Assembly (NCBI RefSeq): GCF_002078875.1
Contig: NC_034424.1
Coordinates: forward strand, 2,308,092 to 2,372,091
Source: Numida meleagris
Taxonomy: Eukaryota > Chordata > Aves > Galliformes > Numididae
Reading direction: 5' to 3'
DNA length: 64,000 nt
The notes below the pieces were generated by a model. The model had not been told where the DNA came from and ran no database searches. It saw only the letters and a list, made by a program, of their open reading frames with translations. Below are positions 44,771-57,800 of this stretch, in pieces. A program made the position numbers and the translations under genes. Position 1 is the first letter of the stretch. The number at the start of each line of letters is the position of its first letter.

Positions 44771-46412
44771 TGAAAATCACAATATCTTAAACCATCCCTT
44801 TTGGTTAATGTAGCCTGGTAGCGTCCCCTCCTTCTGAGGGATGGCTCAAACTAACATTCACTAAACTGGCATGCCCAAAATCTTCCCACCAGCCTATGTT
44901 ATGATATTTGGGTGATGTTAGACTGAGAAACACGACCTGTAACTTTCCACCTCTAGACCCCAATCCTGCCAACATACATGGGCTGAAGGTGGTCTGTGCG
45001 AGTGCTCTTCATTTGGAGGGTTGCTCCTGTCATGGTGTTGTTCAGAGTAAACATGGGTAAGACATTCTATCAACTTTTAATTTGGTTTTACTCCTGTACA
45101 CCAAGAAGGGGAACTGAGCTGCCTTTACAATGGCACTCTTTTTACCTTAGGGCTAAGTAAGGCACACATATATGTTGGTAAGACTGGAGCTGTAATCCCT
45201 TATAGCTTGACTTAGATTTACTTTTCAATCCAGAGGGAGACAAACAATGCTCATTTACTAATATATAGATTTTAAGGGGAAAGGAAGCAGTAGGTAAGTG
45301 AACTGCTTTAGGAATTTGGGTTACATTTAGTGTTAGTTTTTGGAGATCAAAGAGATTAGAGAATAAGAGAAATCCTAAGAACAAAAGTATTTTGTTAATA
45401 AATATTCATAAAAAAAAAAACAACAACAACAAAGCCTAGTGCTTAAATATCTTTTTCCCAAGAGATGAAAAGGCCAAATCCAGAAATCATACAATTATTT
45501 TTAGCTCATGAACATAAGCTGCCTTCTTGAAGCTCTTCCTGTAGCCTGGTGTGCTTCTTCCAACTGTCCCAGTTTCACATCCACCCAAAACAAAACGTAT
45601 TCTCAGCCTGACCACAGGCTGAAAGGTCACTTGCTCACCAGGCCCCATTTCGTCACCTCATTCAACTGAAAATGCTGATCTACAGACATTTTCACATCTC
45701 CGCAAGTGATTTGCATGAAAGAAACTTTTTCTAACTCAATAACGGTGATTTTCCTGAGAACGCCTCCATCCTTTTAATTAGCTTTGGGAAAATCTGATCA
45801 CCCACAGCCTGGGTTCAGTCTGCTTGAGACCTTTCCCTCTGAGCCTGACCTCTATTCCCCTTAAGCAGCTTTACCCCAATTGCCGTACCATTGGCTTCTG
45901 CAGAGTCAGTGGGGTCACAACCAGCCCTGGGTGCTCCCTGCTGTACTTGCTAGTCACTGTTACAGAAGCATTATTAGCACTAAGAGGGGGAAAAAAAAGG
46001 GAGAAATAGAAATTTCCGCTGGGGTAGGTGTGCTTGGATTAATCTGCTTGCACCACTTTAAAACAAGTAGTGCTAGATATATTACTTTTTGCTGTATAAA
46101 GTGTGCTAGTGTGCTAAGTGTGCTAGAAGCCGGTGTATGTGATGGGGTGGGACAGCTTGCTTTGTCTGAATAATAATAAATACATTTGTGCTATGGCCAG
46201 TGGAACAAGACTGTCCCATCTGTACCTGTTGCAGCTGCAGGCGATTTTGTGCTTGTGGAATTTGTCGTCCATGTACAGTGGACACAAGTTATGCATCTTG
46301 TCACAGAAAAGGCTCCTCACTGACAAAGCACTTCCTAAAACTTGTATGCGGAGTATGCATAACTATATAAGCAAATCTATGTATGTACATTTACGTATCC
46401 CTAGAAGGCTCT

Positions 46413-46418
46413 TTTATT
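46413..46418 (-). terminator. Proximal alternative poly(A) signal of TNFSF15
   Basis: On the minus strand CAATAAAA lies 2.0 kb after the stop codon, followed by a T/GT-containing stretch with TTTGCTTATATAG. It is a candidate only. Confidence 0.3.
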
Positions 46419-47766
46419 GTGAGCCAAATACAGCATGCACGATTCCTCTCCCCTAGAACCCACATTAAACATAATTCAGTGCAACAAGCAGTAAGGGATG
46501 ACAACTTAAAATATAGTTTTTATGGAAATCTGTTCTACAGGCCTATTAAGATTGGATTATGGCCTCATAAGAGTGTTACATTATCTCGTTTGTAGAAATA
46601 AAGACCTTTCTGAATTTCTGTAACTGTCTTGGTAAAGCTAGAATTTGCATTTCAACTTCAAGGATCAACCAAATTCATCCTATATAACTTCACAGAAGCT
46701 TTTCTATCTGGTTGCTGAGAGTCCCCTGTCCTGGACAGGTCACTTTTAATCTTCTCTTTGTGAGATAAAGCATGAATTTTGGTGTGCTGGTCACATAAGT
46801 GCCTTTCTATGGAGGTCTGCAAGAATGCGGATCCAATTTTGGGCACATAACAAATGGATCAGAAGCTCTGAAGGACTCAGTATGGGGTGGCAAGAAAATG
46901 CCCCGGAAAATAAAAAAAAAATGGAAAGTCTTAGGGTTTCCCAGAGAAATAAACTTTCCCTGGACTTGTGATTTTACCATATTTTACAATGGTGCAAAGA
47001 GAAAAGCTGGGGCCTCTGGGCAGTGGGAAAAGCCCTGCCAAGGTGGTGGGTGCTGAGCTGCCCTTTCTAGAGAGTAACGAGCCCAGATTGTGCACTAGGT
47101 GCCTCCCTGGCGCTAACAGCGTGCTTCTGGGGCACACCACGTCTTTGGGTGGAAATGTCAGCCAGGCAATCTTGGTGACACTTCTGGCCACAAAGTGAAA
47201 AATGGAGGAAGCCCAATGGGGTAAAGGAAGAAAGAGGAAGAGCTGCAGAGAGCAAAGCCTGGCTGTTAGGCAGACCCGGCCAAACAGCTGGTAGGTGCTC
47301 AATGACAGGCCAGCGGGCAGTTGAGTGTGTAAAGCCTGAATCTACTAGAGCATGACTTGAGTCACTGACAGTGATGTATTTAATGTGGGAGGAGAAGGAA
47401 AGCTGGGGAATTTCCCTGAGATAGCAACGTCTATGAGAAAAAGAAGCACGAGATGGGAAGCTAAGCGTTCCTGAGCTCTGTAGCTGGCCATGGCACACTG
47501 TGTGCTTCTCTTTGGATCCTCCGACCTTTTGCATGGACTACTGGTCGCCAGCCTTCACCCAGGCAAAGGCTGGGGAGACCTTTGTGTCAGCAGACTGCTG
47601 TAGCAGTGGTTGCAAAGCGTTAGGGGGGACACTAATGTCTTCAGCTGCATTTGCTTTGCATGAAACAGAATGGGAAGCAAAATATTGCAGTTTTTTTTTC
47701 CGAAATTTCAGTGACTGATTTTAAAAAGCATGGAAAATGTTGCTGCGTATCTCTCTGCCTTGTTTC

Positions 47767-47782
47767 TTTTTTTTTTTTTTTT
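47767..47782 (+). repeat. (T)16 run
   Basis: Sixteen uninterrupted thymines; reads as poly(A) in the TNFSF15 transcript. Confidence 0.9.
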
Positions 47783-48452
47783 CTGTTTTCATAATGTACG
47801 GATCTGGCGGGGTGATTCCACTGTCATGCTGAAACAGAAAATGTTTCTGCATGTTCCCTAGAAGCTTTAAATAAAGGCAAAAGCCTACACATTGACTTAA
47901 ATATCTGTAAACAATATCCTGGAAAATAAAAGAAAATCAGGTAGCTTCTGCAAAACACACGGCATAATTTTAATCTACTTTACAGGGAAACTGGAAGTGA
48001 TTAATCAAGCAGTTAATGATTAATCTGGGCTTTATATTAGTGCAAAGTACTGATCTATGTGTAAGAAAATTATTAATTGTAATTGTCTTTAAGAATCTGA
48101 AGAAAGGTCAAGCAGAATTATACTGGAAGTGCTGGAGAAAGTTTAAAACACTTCAGTTGAAGAAATGGTATATTGGAAAAGGAACTAGTGATGCAGTCTA
48201 GCCTATTTACAATAAATATCCCTACCCCACATGTAAAAAAGGTTCCTCTCCAATATACAGAGCTTTTAAGTATCCTTATAATTCTTTAAGTCTGACTTTC
48301 ATTTGGGCTGCTTCCATTCAGCCTGCAGCTCCAGCTCCCCGCATCCCTTAATTTAAGGCAGCAGGTGAGTGAAGCACAGAGACCAGCACCCCGACATGCA
48401 ACCACCAACCCAGGGCCCTCAAGGGAAGCCTCCACAAGCTGCTCCCAGAGAC

Positions 48453-48880
48453 CTACAGTAAAAAGGCACCGAAGAAGGTTTTGTGCTCCTTAGTGTAATC
48501 CACCAGCTTGATGTCACTAACATTGACCATTAGCTTGTCTCCTATCTCTAAGGAAACCACAGCTCCCAGATAAATGGGCTGGAACCAGTTGTTCCTTTCT
48601 TCACTGAGGGTCTTGGTGCTGGTGAGCAGCTGGGTGGGCTCGGGGTAGCTGTCAGTGACTTTAGTGATGATTGCAGTGACAGAATTGGTTTTACTTGAAG
48701 TGTCACTGGGCCCTCGGAAAGTGACCTGAGCATAGACATAGTAATCCCCAGACACAGGTATCACCAGTGCATTGCTGGAATAACTCAGGTTGTTCTTGGT
48801 AAAGGCCAAGCCTCGCTTGTCTTCCCACTGCAGGATTGGCAGATGTCTTCCCGTGGTGCTGGAGGGATCTTGTTTCTTCA
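48453..48880 (-). CDS. TNFSF15: TNFSF15 coding exon 4 (TNF homology domain) and stop
   Basis: This exon encodes residues 98-239 and the TAG at 48455-48453, nearly the whole trimerising, receptor-binding domain. The acceptor is CTGTCCCGCAG on the minus strand; the frame enters in phase 1, so codon 98 (GTG) is split. The positions equivalent to the two mammalian disulfide cysteines are Ser159 and Ser190, and the CD loop is about eight residues shorter than in human TL1A. The strand core and the C-terminal FFGAFLL are intact, so the domain should fold. Confidence 0.97.
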
Positions 48881-51800
48881 CTGCGGGACAGAGAGAGGGA
48901 GAAGAGATGTGTTAATTTGTTCCAGCTGGAGAAACACAGGACCTTTCCTCCACGGGGCAATCAAAACTCCAGGAGAGAAATGTTCTTCCTTTACAGCCAG
49001 TCAGCTGCAGGCCGACTGTCAAGAGCTATTTTTGGAGGCTGTCCATGGGATGCCCAGATCTGAGCAACCAAGAGCCAAAGGCTAAGCTGGAGGACCTTGG
49101 TCAGAGCAGGCTGCCCAGAGGGCTTGGTTAGAGCTGGGTGTTGTAGGTGATGGGTGCTGTCCTTCCCAAAGGCTGCCTCACTATGGGGTAGGACACATGG
49201 CTTTAGCTCATAGGCCTGGAGTGCTCTCACCTATTGGCACAGTATAAACCTTGTTCTTAAGTGAAAGCGGTGCTGGGACTGTGGTACAGCTGGGTACATG
49301 CCTGCACCTATTGGCTCAGGGCAGCAGTCAGAGATATGAGAGCAATGTCTTCATGCTAGTGATGGACTGAAGCTATATTTGTGCCACAGTAGTGCTAACT
49401 GAGGACAACAGGCTCTGTTTGCTCACAAAAGCTTCACAACGATCATTGTGATCTATCACTGAGCACTGAGAGCCTTGAACTTCTCCTCCTGCCAGGTTAA
49501 TTCTGGAGGCTGGAGCTGGTTTGTCAGCCCCCACACTGAGGTTTTCTGCTGGGTGCTGCACTGAGATCTCTTGCTACACAACTGCCTTTCCTTTTCCACC
49601 GTCTTTCGATTTCACCATAGAGCTAGAAAACCCCAGTGTGCTTCAAAACACCCACTTCCAAAGGGACACGTTGTAATTAAACCTATTTTTAACACTGTTT
49701 TGAAAACGTTTGGGACAGAACACTAAGCCACTAAGCTCGGTGTCATCTTCAGCTTTACTTCAGACGTAACAACCAACAAACAGAAATGCTCTCGTGGTTA
49801 ACCCATGACAAACAGCTCCAATCCGGCCCCAGCACAGTCTGATCCAAGCAGAGGATCAGGAAGCTCAGGATGCAGGGGGAAGAACCAGGGAGCTGTTTTC
49901 ATGAGCTTAACCTAATGCTTAAGGTTGATTATGATTCAGTATTTGGGGATGGGGTGCGTGTGCACACGCAGGGAGGCAAACTGAAAGCAGGCGAGGATGA
50001 GCTTTGAGATGCTCTTGGTAACGTCTATTAGGTTTATCCTGGGGGAAATGAGATTCAGGAAAGCGAATACCCTCAGCCCCAGTGACATCCTCTTTTTCTC
50101 CTGTTTTCTGACAGTAGATAACTCGTAAGAAAACAAGCTGCTGTTAGGAGTGCAGTTTCTTGCATATTCTCAGAGTAGCGCAACAAAATAATGGTTTTTT
50201 TTCCCAGCCTGCCTGTCAGTGCTCGGAAAAATTAAATCCCTCTATCTTTTCCCAGACGGCAAAGCACGTGAAGGGAGCATCTCTTTGCGGGAGGATGATA
50301 GACGGGGACTATGATAGCAAGCCAGGCTAAAATATAAAAGCATTATAAGGAACATGAGGCTTAGAGGCAATGGAGCTTTGCCTGACACAGAAAGAGAGAA
50401 GTAAAACAAAGCAAAAGCACTCATGGTCTGCCCATGTCCTCGTCTGCCTCGGGACCTGGCAAAAACGAAGCATTTGGGTCATTCTGGTTAAGGAGCAAGG
50501 CCTCCTGAGATAGGGTGATGGCAGAAGAAATCTTGTCTGAGATGGAGAAGACCAGAAAAGATGAGAAAATTCCCTGAAAGAGTCTTGGGCTCTTTTCCAT
50601 CTTGGATAGTTTGGGAAAAAAACTGAGGAGAAGTTTCGTGAGAAATATTTTTTTTTTTTGGCCTTATACAATGACGCATTTAAGACGTTAGTGTTTTTAA
50701 TAACTATAAAGCATCTCAAATGAATTACATTATTTCATAACTTCTGGAATTAGGCAATTCTAAGTTTCATGGCTCTAACCTTCTGTTTAGGTTAAAACAC
50801 ACTATATCGATGCTCCCTGCCTTCAACCTGGTCAATTTTTCCCATGATTTAGAGATATATCAGGAGGAAAAACACATGTTGAAGTGCCTTTGAATGTTGC
50901 ATGGCTCCTTTTCTAGCGCAGTCGTACTTGTCATTCATTTATTTCTTAAATATATGGAGCTGCAGTTCCTGCAAATACACATCTTACGCTAATCCTTGAA
51001 GTAAATAAAATCTGCTTTCACTAAGGGATTTACTGCTACAGTTCCTACAAGTTTCCCTTTCACTTTTGTTTTTTGGCATCTCTTAGATGTAAAATTTCTT
51101 CTCTTTTCCTAAAATCCCTTTTGGTTTAGTCACTTGCTGGGGAATCCCTGTCCCCTGGCAGCTCTTGGTTGCGTTGGTGGCATGCTGGTGAACTCGTGGG
51201 ATTTCTACAGTTCATGGCCCTCACTGGTGACACTGTGAGCTGTATTGCAGGAATGAGATGAGGGTCTTGGTCTCCTACTGAACTCAGGTCTTGTACTGCA
51301 TGCGTTGCAAAGCACAGTGGCTGCAGGGTCTCTGTTGTTCAACACCATGCCCTGGAAATTTAATAACTGACCTTAAAATGCCCAACGACCAAGTGGAGCC
51401 AGAAAGTTATTTTCTACCCAGATTTAGTGAAGTGTTCAGACAGCACCGCAGCACGATGAGTGCTGGACAGGTCCCTGGTGGGTGTCTGTAACACGCTTCA
51501 TCCAGCCGTGCCACGCCATCCCATGCAGGCACTGCTCTGCATCCCGCCCTGAAGTACGGCCCCATGAGGGCTGCAGGGATGGTGGCTTTGGCGTGGGGTG
51601 GTCAGCATCAAGTCTGAACTAGTGCGTGGGATAGAGTGAGAATGGAGAAAAGCCCCAGCATGGTGTACATGCTGAGTGTTCTTCACCAGCTGACACGCAG
51701 GAGATCTCAGTGTCAGTACGGATGAGTCCAAACCGCTCAGTGTATATTCCAAAGGCCAAGAAGAGGTGGAGAAACTTTCATAAAGGAACATAGACCAAAG

Positions 51801-54800
51801 CATTGAGTCACCCTGCTGCTGCTGCTAATTCAGTGGTGCATTCCCATGTTAAGCACTCTGGTTAGTTCTCATTTCTCTCGCTCTGCTCTTACTTTTAAAA
51901 TATACGTTCCTACATCTAAAAGGAGCCAGAGAGGGGCAGCAGGAGCTCTGCAGGAAATCTGCCATGAGGAAGAGCACCTAGTCTGCTATTTGCACTGTGA
52001 ACCAGGTGCCTGAAGTGGGGGAACGTAAAGAAGACTCGAAGAATAATTATTCCTTTTTCACTTTCTCTGCACAAGTCGTGGTTTCTGAGAAGTGAAGACC
52101 AGAATGACACCCAGGAAATTATTATATAACAAGTTTAGAACAACGCAAAGGACTTTTGCACCGAGCTCGGGAAATCATTGCTGCAGGGTGCAGAAAAGCA
52201 AAGAAAAAAAAAACAAAAAAGTGCTCAGACTCAAAGGAAAGCTTAAAGCCAAGTTCATGGAAGCCTGGTTTCCTGGTGGCTCGGTGGCACAGCTCAGGCT
52301 GCCGACTCTGTTATGCACAGAACAGGAGTGAGAAAATTCCCTTTGCTTTTTCCTTCTCCCGGATAACACTGATGCGTTTGAAGCAGGAGGTGGACTGGCC
52401 CCGTCCCAGGGCACTGCTCGGGAGTGATGGGGGAGGAGCTGTTGCAAACCGAGGCCTGAGAAAATTTGAAGCAAACTGTTGGGTGCTTCCCTGTGTCAGC
52501 TGGACTTTTGTGCAACCCAGGGAAGTTCCCATCAGCAGAGCAACACTTGGGCTGCAATTGTGAGTCAGCTGCACTAAGAGCCTCTGGGTCTTGGTCATGT
52601 GGAGGTTTGGGAAACAAAGGAACCTACATTAGCAGCCAAGGTCCTTCTGTGTCTCCAGCAGATTTGCACTTCAGTAAAGATTTGTCCACAGTAGGACTGA
52701 GAGAACAGCAGGGAGCTGTAAGGGGAAGGTGAGGTGGGGGATGGGGAACGGCTGTGCCCTAGAGGGCGGTGAGCACAGCACAGCTCCCAGGGCAGCAGGC
52801 ACAGCCCCGAGCTGCAGCAGCTCAAGCACAGCGAGCACACCGACACCACCCGCAGCCGTAGGGTTGGGGTGAGGCTGTGTGGGGCCAGAGTTGGGCTGGG
52901 TGATCTCTGTGGGTCCCTTCCAGCTCAGGATATTCTATGGTTTTGTGATTCTATGTGTTTTGAGCAAGCACAGATCCATTTTGCAGTTCTATCCGCCTGT
53001 GTGCAGAAGAGGATGGGATGTAGGAGTGCATTAGGAAGGAGCTTGTGGATTACAAAAAATAAACTAAGGTGGCTGACAAATCAGCCCTGAAGCACTGATA
53101 ACCCTGTACACACGTGTTAAGCCTCATACAACTTCTTGCATGCTTCTAGTTACTGCATTGCTCCCTGGGACAACATGCAGGGTGCTGGGGAAGCCTCTGC
53201 AGTGAGCTATATCTAGGGGAGGTATAAATGGTCTTAGTGCACATAAGGGGGGAGCTCAGAGCAGCTGGAGAGCTCAGCACTCAGTCCCATCCACTCAGGA
53301 AACCACAAGCCTTTTCTTCAGGTGGTATCACCTAATTTCCCCTTCATGTGGTGACAGCCCCTGCTTCGATGCTGAGGTGGCGAAGTTTTGAGGTGGCATC
53401 TTCCTAATAGACACGAGCTGAGAGGTTCAGCTGGGTTACAGCTCTTCCCTTGGTTGCTCCGATGCATGTTAGATAGGACCTCACCAAAACCAGGAGGCAA
53501 CTGATGGGAATGTGGTGTGTGTGGCTTCAGGCTGGACTTGCAGAAAAAACAAGCACCCTAAAACCGGTCTTGATCGCAAACTGGTAGATCTTCCTAAATC
53601 ACAGCTCACTCGGGCTCTTCCCACCAAGTTTCTCAGCAGACCCAGCAGATCACTAACATGGCAGGCAGCACTGAAGCTCAGTTACAGGAACCCAAGTGCT
53701 CACAGAATGACAACAACAGCCCAGAGAAGTGGCAGTGTTTGCCAGCTGCCTCCTCTGTGGTCCTTTCCTATAAACACTGCTGTGGTGAATCTGCAGTGGT
53801 CAGTGAGGCAAAGCTGGTGACTTCTTCCCCTGCATTTTGCAGCTTGATCCTATCAGACCCGTATAAACCACGGTTATTGCACTGCAACAGCTGTAAGACC
53901 CGAAGGAAACACTTTGCTTTTGAACAAGCATTACCTGTCAGGTGCGCTCTTGGCTTCTCAGCACTGGGAAGCGTGTCTGTAACTGAGGGAAAAAGAGAAA
54001 AAAGGTTTCAGTGTGTGGAGGGGGGGGACACACTCACAGGCTCCCAAATCCATGTGTTGGACCACTAAGAGAGCCATGCCAGTCCCAGGGAGGTGCTGGG
54101 AAGTGTGGACCCACCCTGGGATGGAGCTGGCCCTGCCTGGGGTTGGGAATGCTCGCCCCTCGCTATGGCCCCAGCTGTACCCATCTCCCCAGGTCCCATG
54201 ACCCTGCTCTGCCTTGACTTGCTTGGATCCTCGTGGTGAGGGCAGGCAGGGAGCTGTCTGCCTTGGGGGCTGTGGCAGCAGTTGCAAAACCTTGACAAAC
54301 AAAGGTGGTGGGGATGGGAAAAGGACGGGTGCACTTACCAGCAGATACTGCCCGCTGCTTCAGAAAGTGAGAGCCTCTCTCGTCCACGACCTGCAAGACA
54401 GATGTGCAAGCGGTTAGCTCCAGGGATCCTGCTCCACGTCCAGTTTGTATACCCCCCAAAACAAGAGGTGTTACACTGATATCTTCCACCTCAGCTAAAG
54501 CTTTTATGTAAAAGGACAAGCCCCGACAGAGCTTTGCTTTGGTGCAAGAGTTTCTTGCTGTTTGCTTGAAGCCACCCACATCTCAGGCAGATGCCAGGGG
54601 CAGGAGCTGGGCTGCTGTGGTGGCTGTGTTTAGCTCATGGGATGGACAAAGCCCTGGCGTGGCTGGGGGAGCACTGGGGGTAAGGACCATCACTCCTGGG
54701 CTGGTGCCTTCACAGAGTGCTGCTGGAGCACTGCTGCCTGGTGGCTGCTCTGTCTCCATCTGTGCAGTGAAATGGAGCAAGCAGCACAGTGTGAGAAGCT

Positions 54801-57800
54801 CTTTCCTGCTTCAAACATCTGCACGGTGCATTTGAAACACCAGTAAATAGATTAAGAGGTGTACTGTACCATCTACAGACCTGTGCCTTCCCTTTCTACA
54901 TCTGCATTATTTCAGGCTACAAGTCTACTGCTTAGGCATGCCTTGAACTGTGGGGAGCCCAGGGCAAGGCAAGCTATTTTGCATTTGCTTTCACCTTAAA
55001 CCTTCCTCTAGCCCTAAGCATGAGCACACCCCCACAGTGACGGTGCCCGTGCCAAGCGGTGCCAGCGTTTGGGTTGAACAGCAAAAAGAAGAAGGGACCC
55101 GCTGGCTGCGTGCCATGCTCTGATGGGCTGCTTCCTGCTCACACCCTGCCATGCTCCCATGGCTCCTGGCCAAGAGCCAGCCCTCCTCTGGCAGCTTGCA
55201 AAGCAGCGTGGCTGCAGGGGGAAGGAAGGAGCTGCGGGATGCTGGCTCTGCATCTCTGGGACATGAGGAGCATCATCCACTGTGTTTATGCCAGGCACGG
55301 TGAGTGGCAGCGTGTGCTGCAGTGTGGCTGCAGGAAGCGAGTGGTTACAGGACTGCAGCCAGCTCGGGGCTCCCTGGTGGGGTATGCTGTGTGCTATGGG
55401 CTGCTGCAATAAATACATCCATCCCCTCCACTCTGAGGTGCCACCTGCTTGCTATCCCTTCCATAGGACGCAGCCACAGCCCTTCTCCCGATGTGGAAGC
55501 ACGAGGTCAGTGTGAGGATTTCCCTCCCACACTCGCATGCTTTTGGCCAGATGCACATGCACAGGGTTACAGCAGTACTGATGTGGCTCTTCCTACATAT
55601 TTATCAAGTAGTATCTTTTCAAACCACACAAAGTACCACAAGGAGCTACAAATCAATCGCAAACCTACACTAAATCATGTCACTTCAGTCGAGCTGTTTG
55701 TTTAAAGCCTAACTTCATGCATTTTATGAATACTTAGGCGTTGCGATAAAAGCAGAGGGGAGGAGGAAATGGGAAGGATCCTGTTGCTTTGTCAGAAACG
55801 TCAAAATGGTTTTGTCTGACAGCTGTAAAGAAGCTTTTAATGCAACCTCTGTTTACTTGTTTCCAAAGAGTGCCAGATGGGTACCCCTCATGCAGCAGCT
55901 GCCCTTCTGTGTGCTGAAGAGCAGCACACAGAGCACAGTGCTGCAAGGTGTGAACGTGTTCTTTGCGTGGCAAAGGCAGAGTTTTTTCCTAATTGTGCTG
56001 TTTGATAAGGATACAAATCTAAACCTGCACAGAAAATATTTTACTACTAAGAAGTGCTACACAGTGGCCTGGTATTAGCAATACTTGCGCTGCAGATGTA
56101 CACTGGGGGTGTGGATGAAGTGCATAAAGAGCTTTCAGGATGAAGATGAGGGAGAGCCAAGTAGCACAAGGCAGTAGAGAAATCACACAATTAACGTTTT
56201 TCTCTATTCTCCTTTCTTGCTTAGCTGTGCTTCTGAAAAGTTCACCAAATGGCCTCAGTTTTCCCTTTGGTTGCAGCAGAAGAAACTGTAAGCTGCGTTG
56301 AGCAACTTTGAAAATCCCACCCTACAGCTGCCCTGGAAACAAAGGGCATCTCCAGCACCCATGGTAACCCTGCAAACTGCGGTATGCAAAACTTCACTAC
56401 TGCCCAAAGCCCCGGGGCATTTACATCCCTGTACAGACAGCTAAAGCCCAGGAGCAGGGCCAGTGCAAAACATCCCCTTTGCACCTCCAGGAAGGGCTGG
56501 GGTTGTCCAGGAGATCTGCCTGGGAAAAGCAGCCTGGCACCGCAGGCAGGGGGATTCATCAGCCAAACATCCCCAGCTCCTTCATCTGCTCAGTTTCTAG
56601 CACAAGGTGCAACCTCATGGGCAGGTCTCTGCGGGGCACACACGATGCTTGCACTCGGTTTTGCTCAGCCCAGGGGTGCTGCATGGCCTGGGCTGGGCAT
56701 CTGTGGTAGTTTGGCAAAAATTGTCCTTAATGGTGGGAGCACTTTGGTTGGGCTGTGGTATGTACTGGCTGCTCTGCCCGTGAGGACCATAAGCATCACA
56801 GAGCAGTTTTATGGCTTTTGGAAGAGTGCCCCACAACCAGGACATGGCACAAGGCTCCCTGCTGCTCCCCAGGCACCTCTCCATCCTCACAGATCAGGAA
56901 GCCATTTAGAATCACGGAGTCATTAAGGCTGGAAAAGACCACTAATATCAACTAGTTCAAACATCAACCCATGCCCACTACCCACGTCCCTCAGTGTGAC
57001 ATGTACCCTTTTCTTGAAGCCCTCCAGGGGCAGTGACTCCACCACCTCCCTGGGGTTCTCCTTCCCATCTGGGCAGGCCATTGGTGCATCTGGCTCTGCA
57101 TGGGTTATAGCTCTGCCAGTCCTCTTCTAAGCTTTGCTGCTTCTTCCTTTTGGACTGCAGGATGGAGACCCAGGTTGAGCTGTTAGGATTTTAGTGCCTC
57201 CCATACAGCAGCACCTCAAGGCTGACTTGGCACGCAGGTTCACAAGCAATCTTTTTAACTGGTTTCAGATTGAACCTCCCTTGTGCCCTGCTTTGGGTCC
57301 TGCCATGCTAAAGTTGCCTCCAGCACAAGCCCAGGTACCAATATCTGCAGGGCAGGCCTTGACTTTCAGCTTGATGGAGCGAGTGGATTGAGTTGCTAAG
57401 ACAGATGGAGAAGCTTTCCTGGCTGCTGTGCTCTTTCCCTCAGCAGATCTGTGCACTCAGACTGAAACTTGGCTTTCCTTTGGGGAAGGATGCCCCGCAG
57501 CCTTTTATAATTTCCTGCTAATAGCCCAAGCCATGTTAGTGCTTAGAGAACCCTATTTCCTCACCTCACTTTGTCTTGAAGAACAAAAGAAAGTGATTTC
57601 TACTTCCAGCAGGAAGCTGCGTGTGAGCCTGGAAGGTATCCAGGGAACCCATCATCAGGCCTCAGTTATTCATGCAAGACACAGCTCAGCACAAGAAAGA
57701 GAACTGGTGCTTCACACATTGCTGTGACGACATAACATGCCCTGCTCTTCCCTAAAAGAGGCGTTTCCATAGGAAAAGCTGAGCTTGTGTCCCTTCTGAG

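Larger units (their letters stand above)
42572..48452 (-). other. TNFSF15: Probable long 3' UTR of TNFSF15
   Basis: From the stop codon down to about 42.4 kb there is no CR1 fragment, although CR1 is frequent on both sides. The sequence is AT-rich and carries several ATTTA pentamers on the minus strand (for example near 48215, 47870, 46174 and 45405), as expected for an unstable cytokine mRNA. Minus-strand AATAAA signals lie at 46413-46418, 44430-44435 and 42572-42577, giving UTRs of about 2.0, 4.0 or 5.9 kb. Human TNFSF15 also has a multi-kilobase 3' UTR. The end point is undecided. Confidence 0.5.
48881..53934 (-). other. TNFSF15 intron 3
   Basis: A 5.05-kb GT-AG intron. It contains one CR1 (52727-52955, antisense to the gene), a palindromic kappaB-like site (52520-52530) and short A/T runs near 50650 and 52208. 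No other gene was recognised. Confidence 0.85.
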
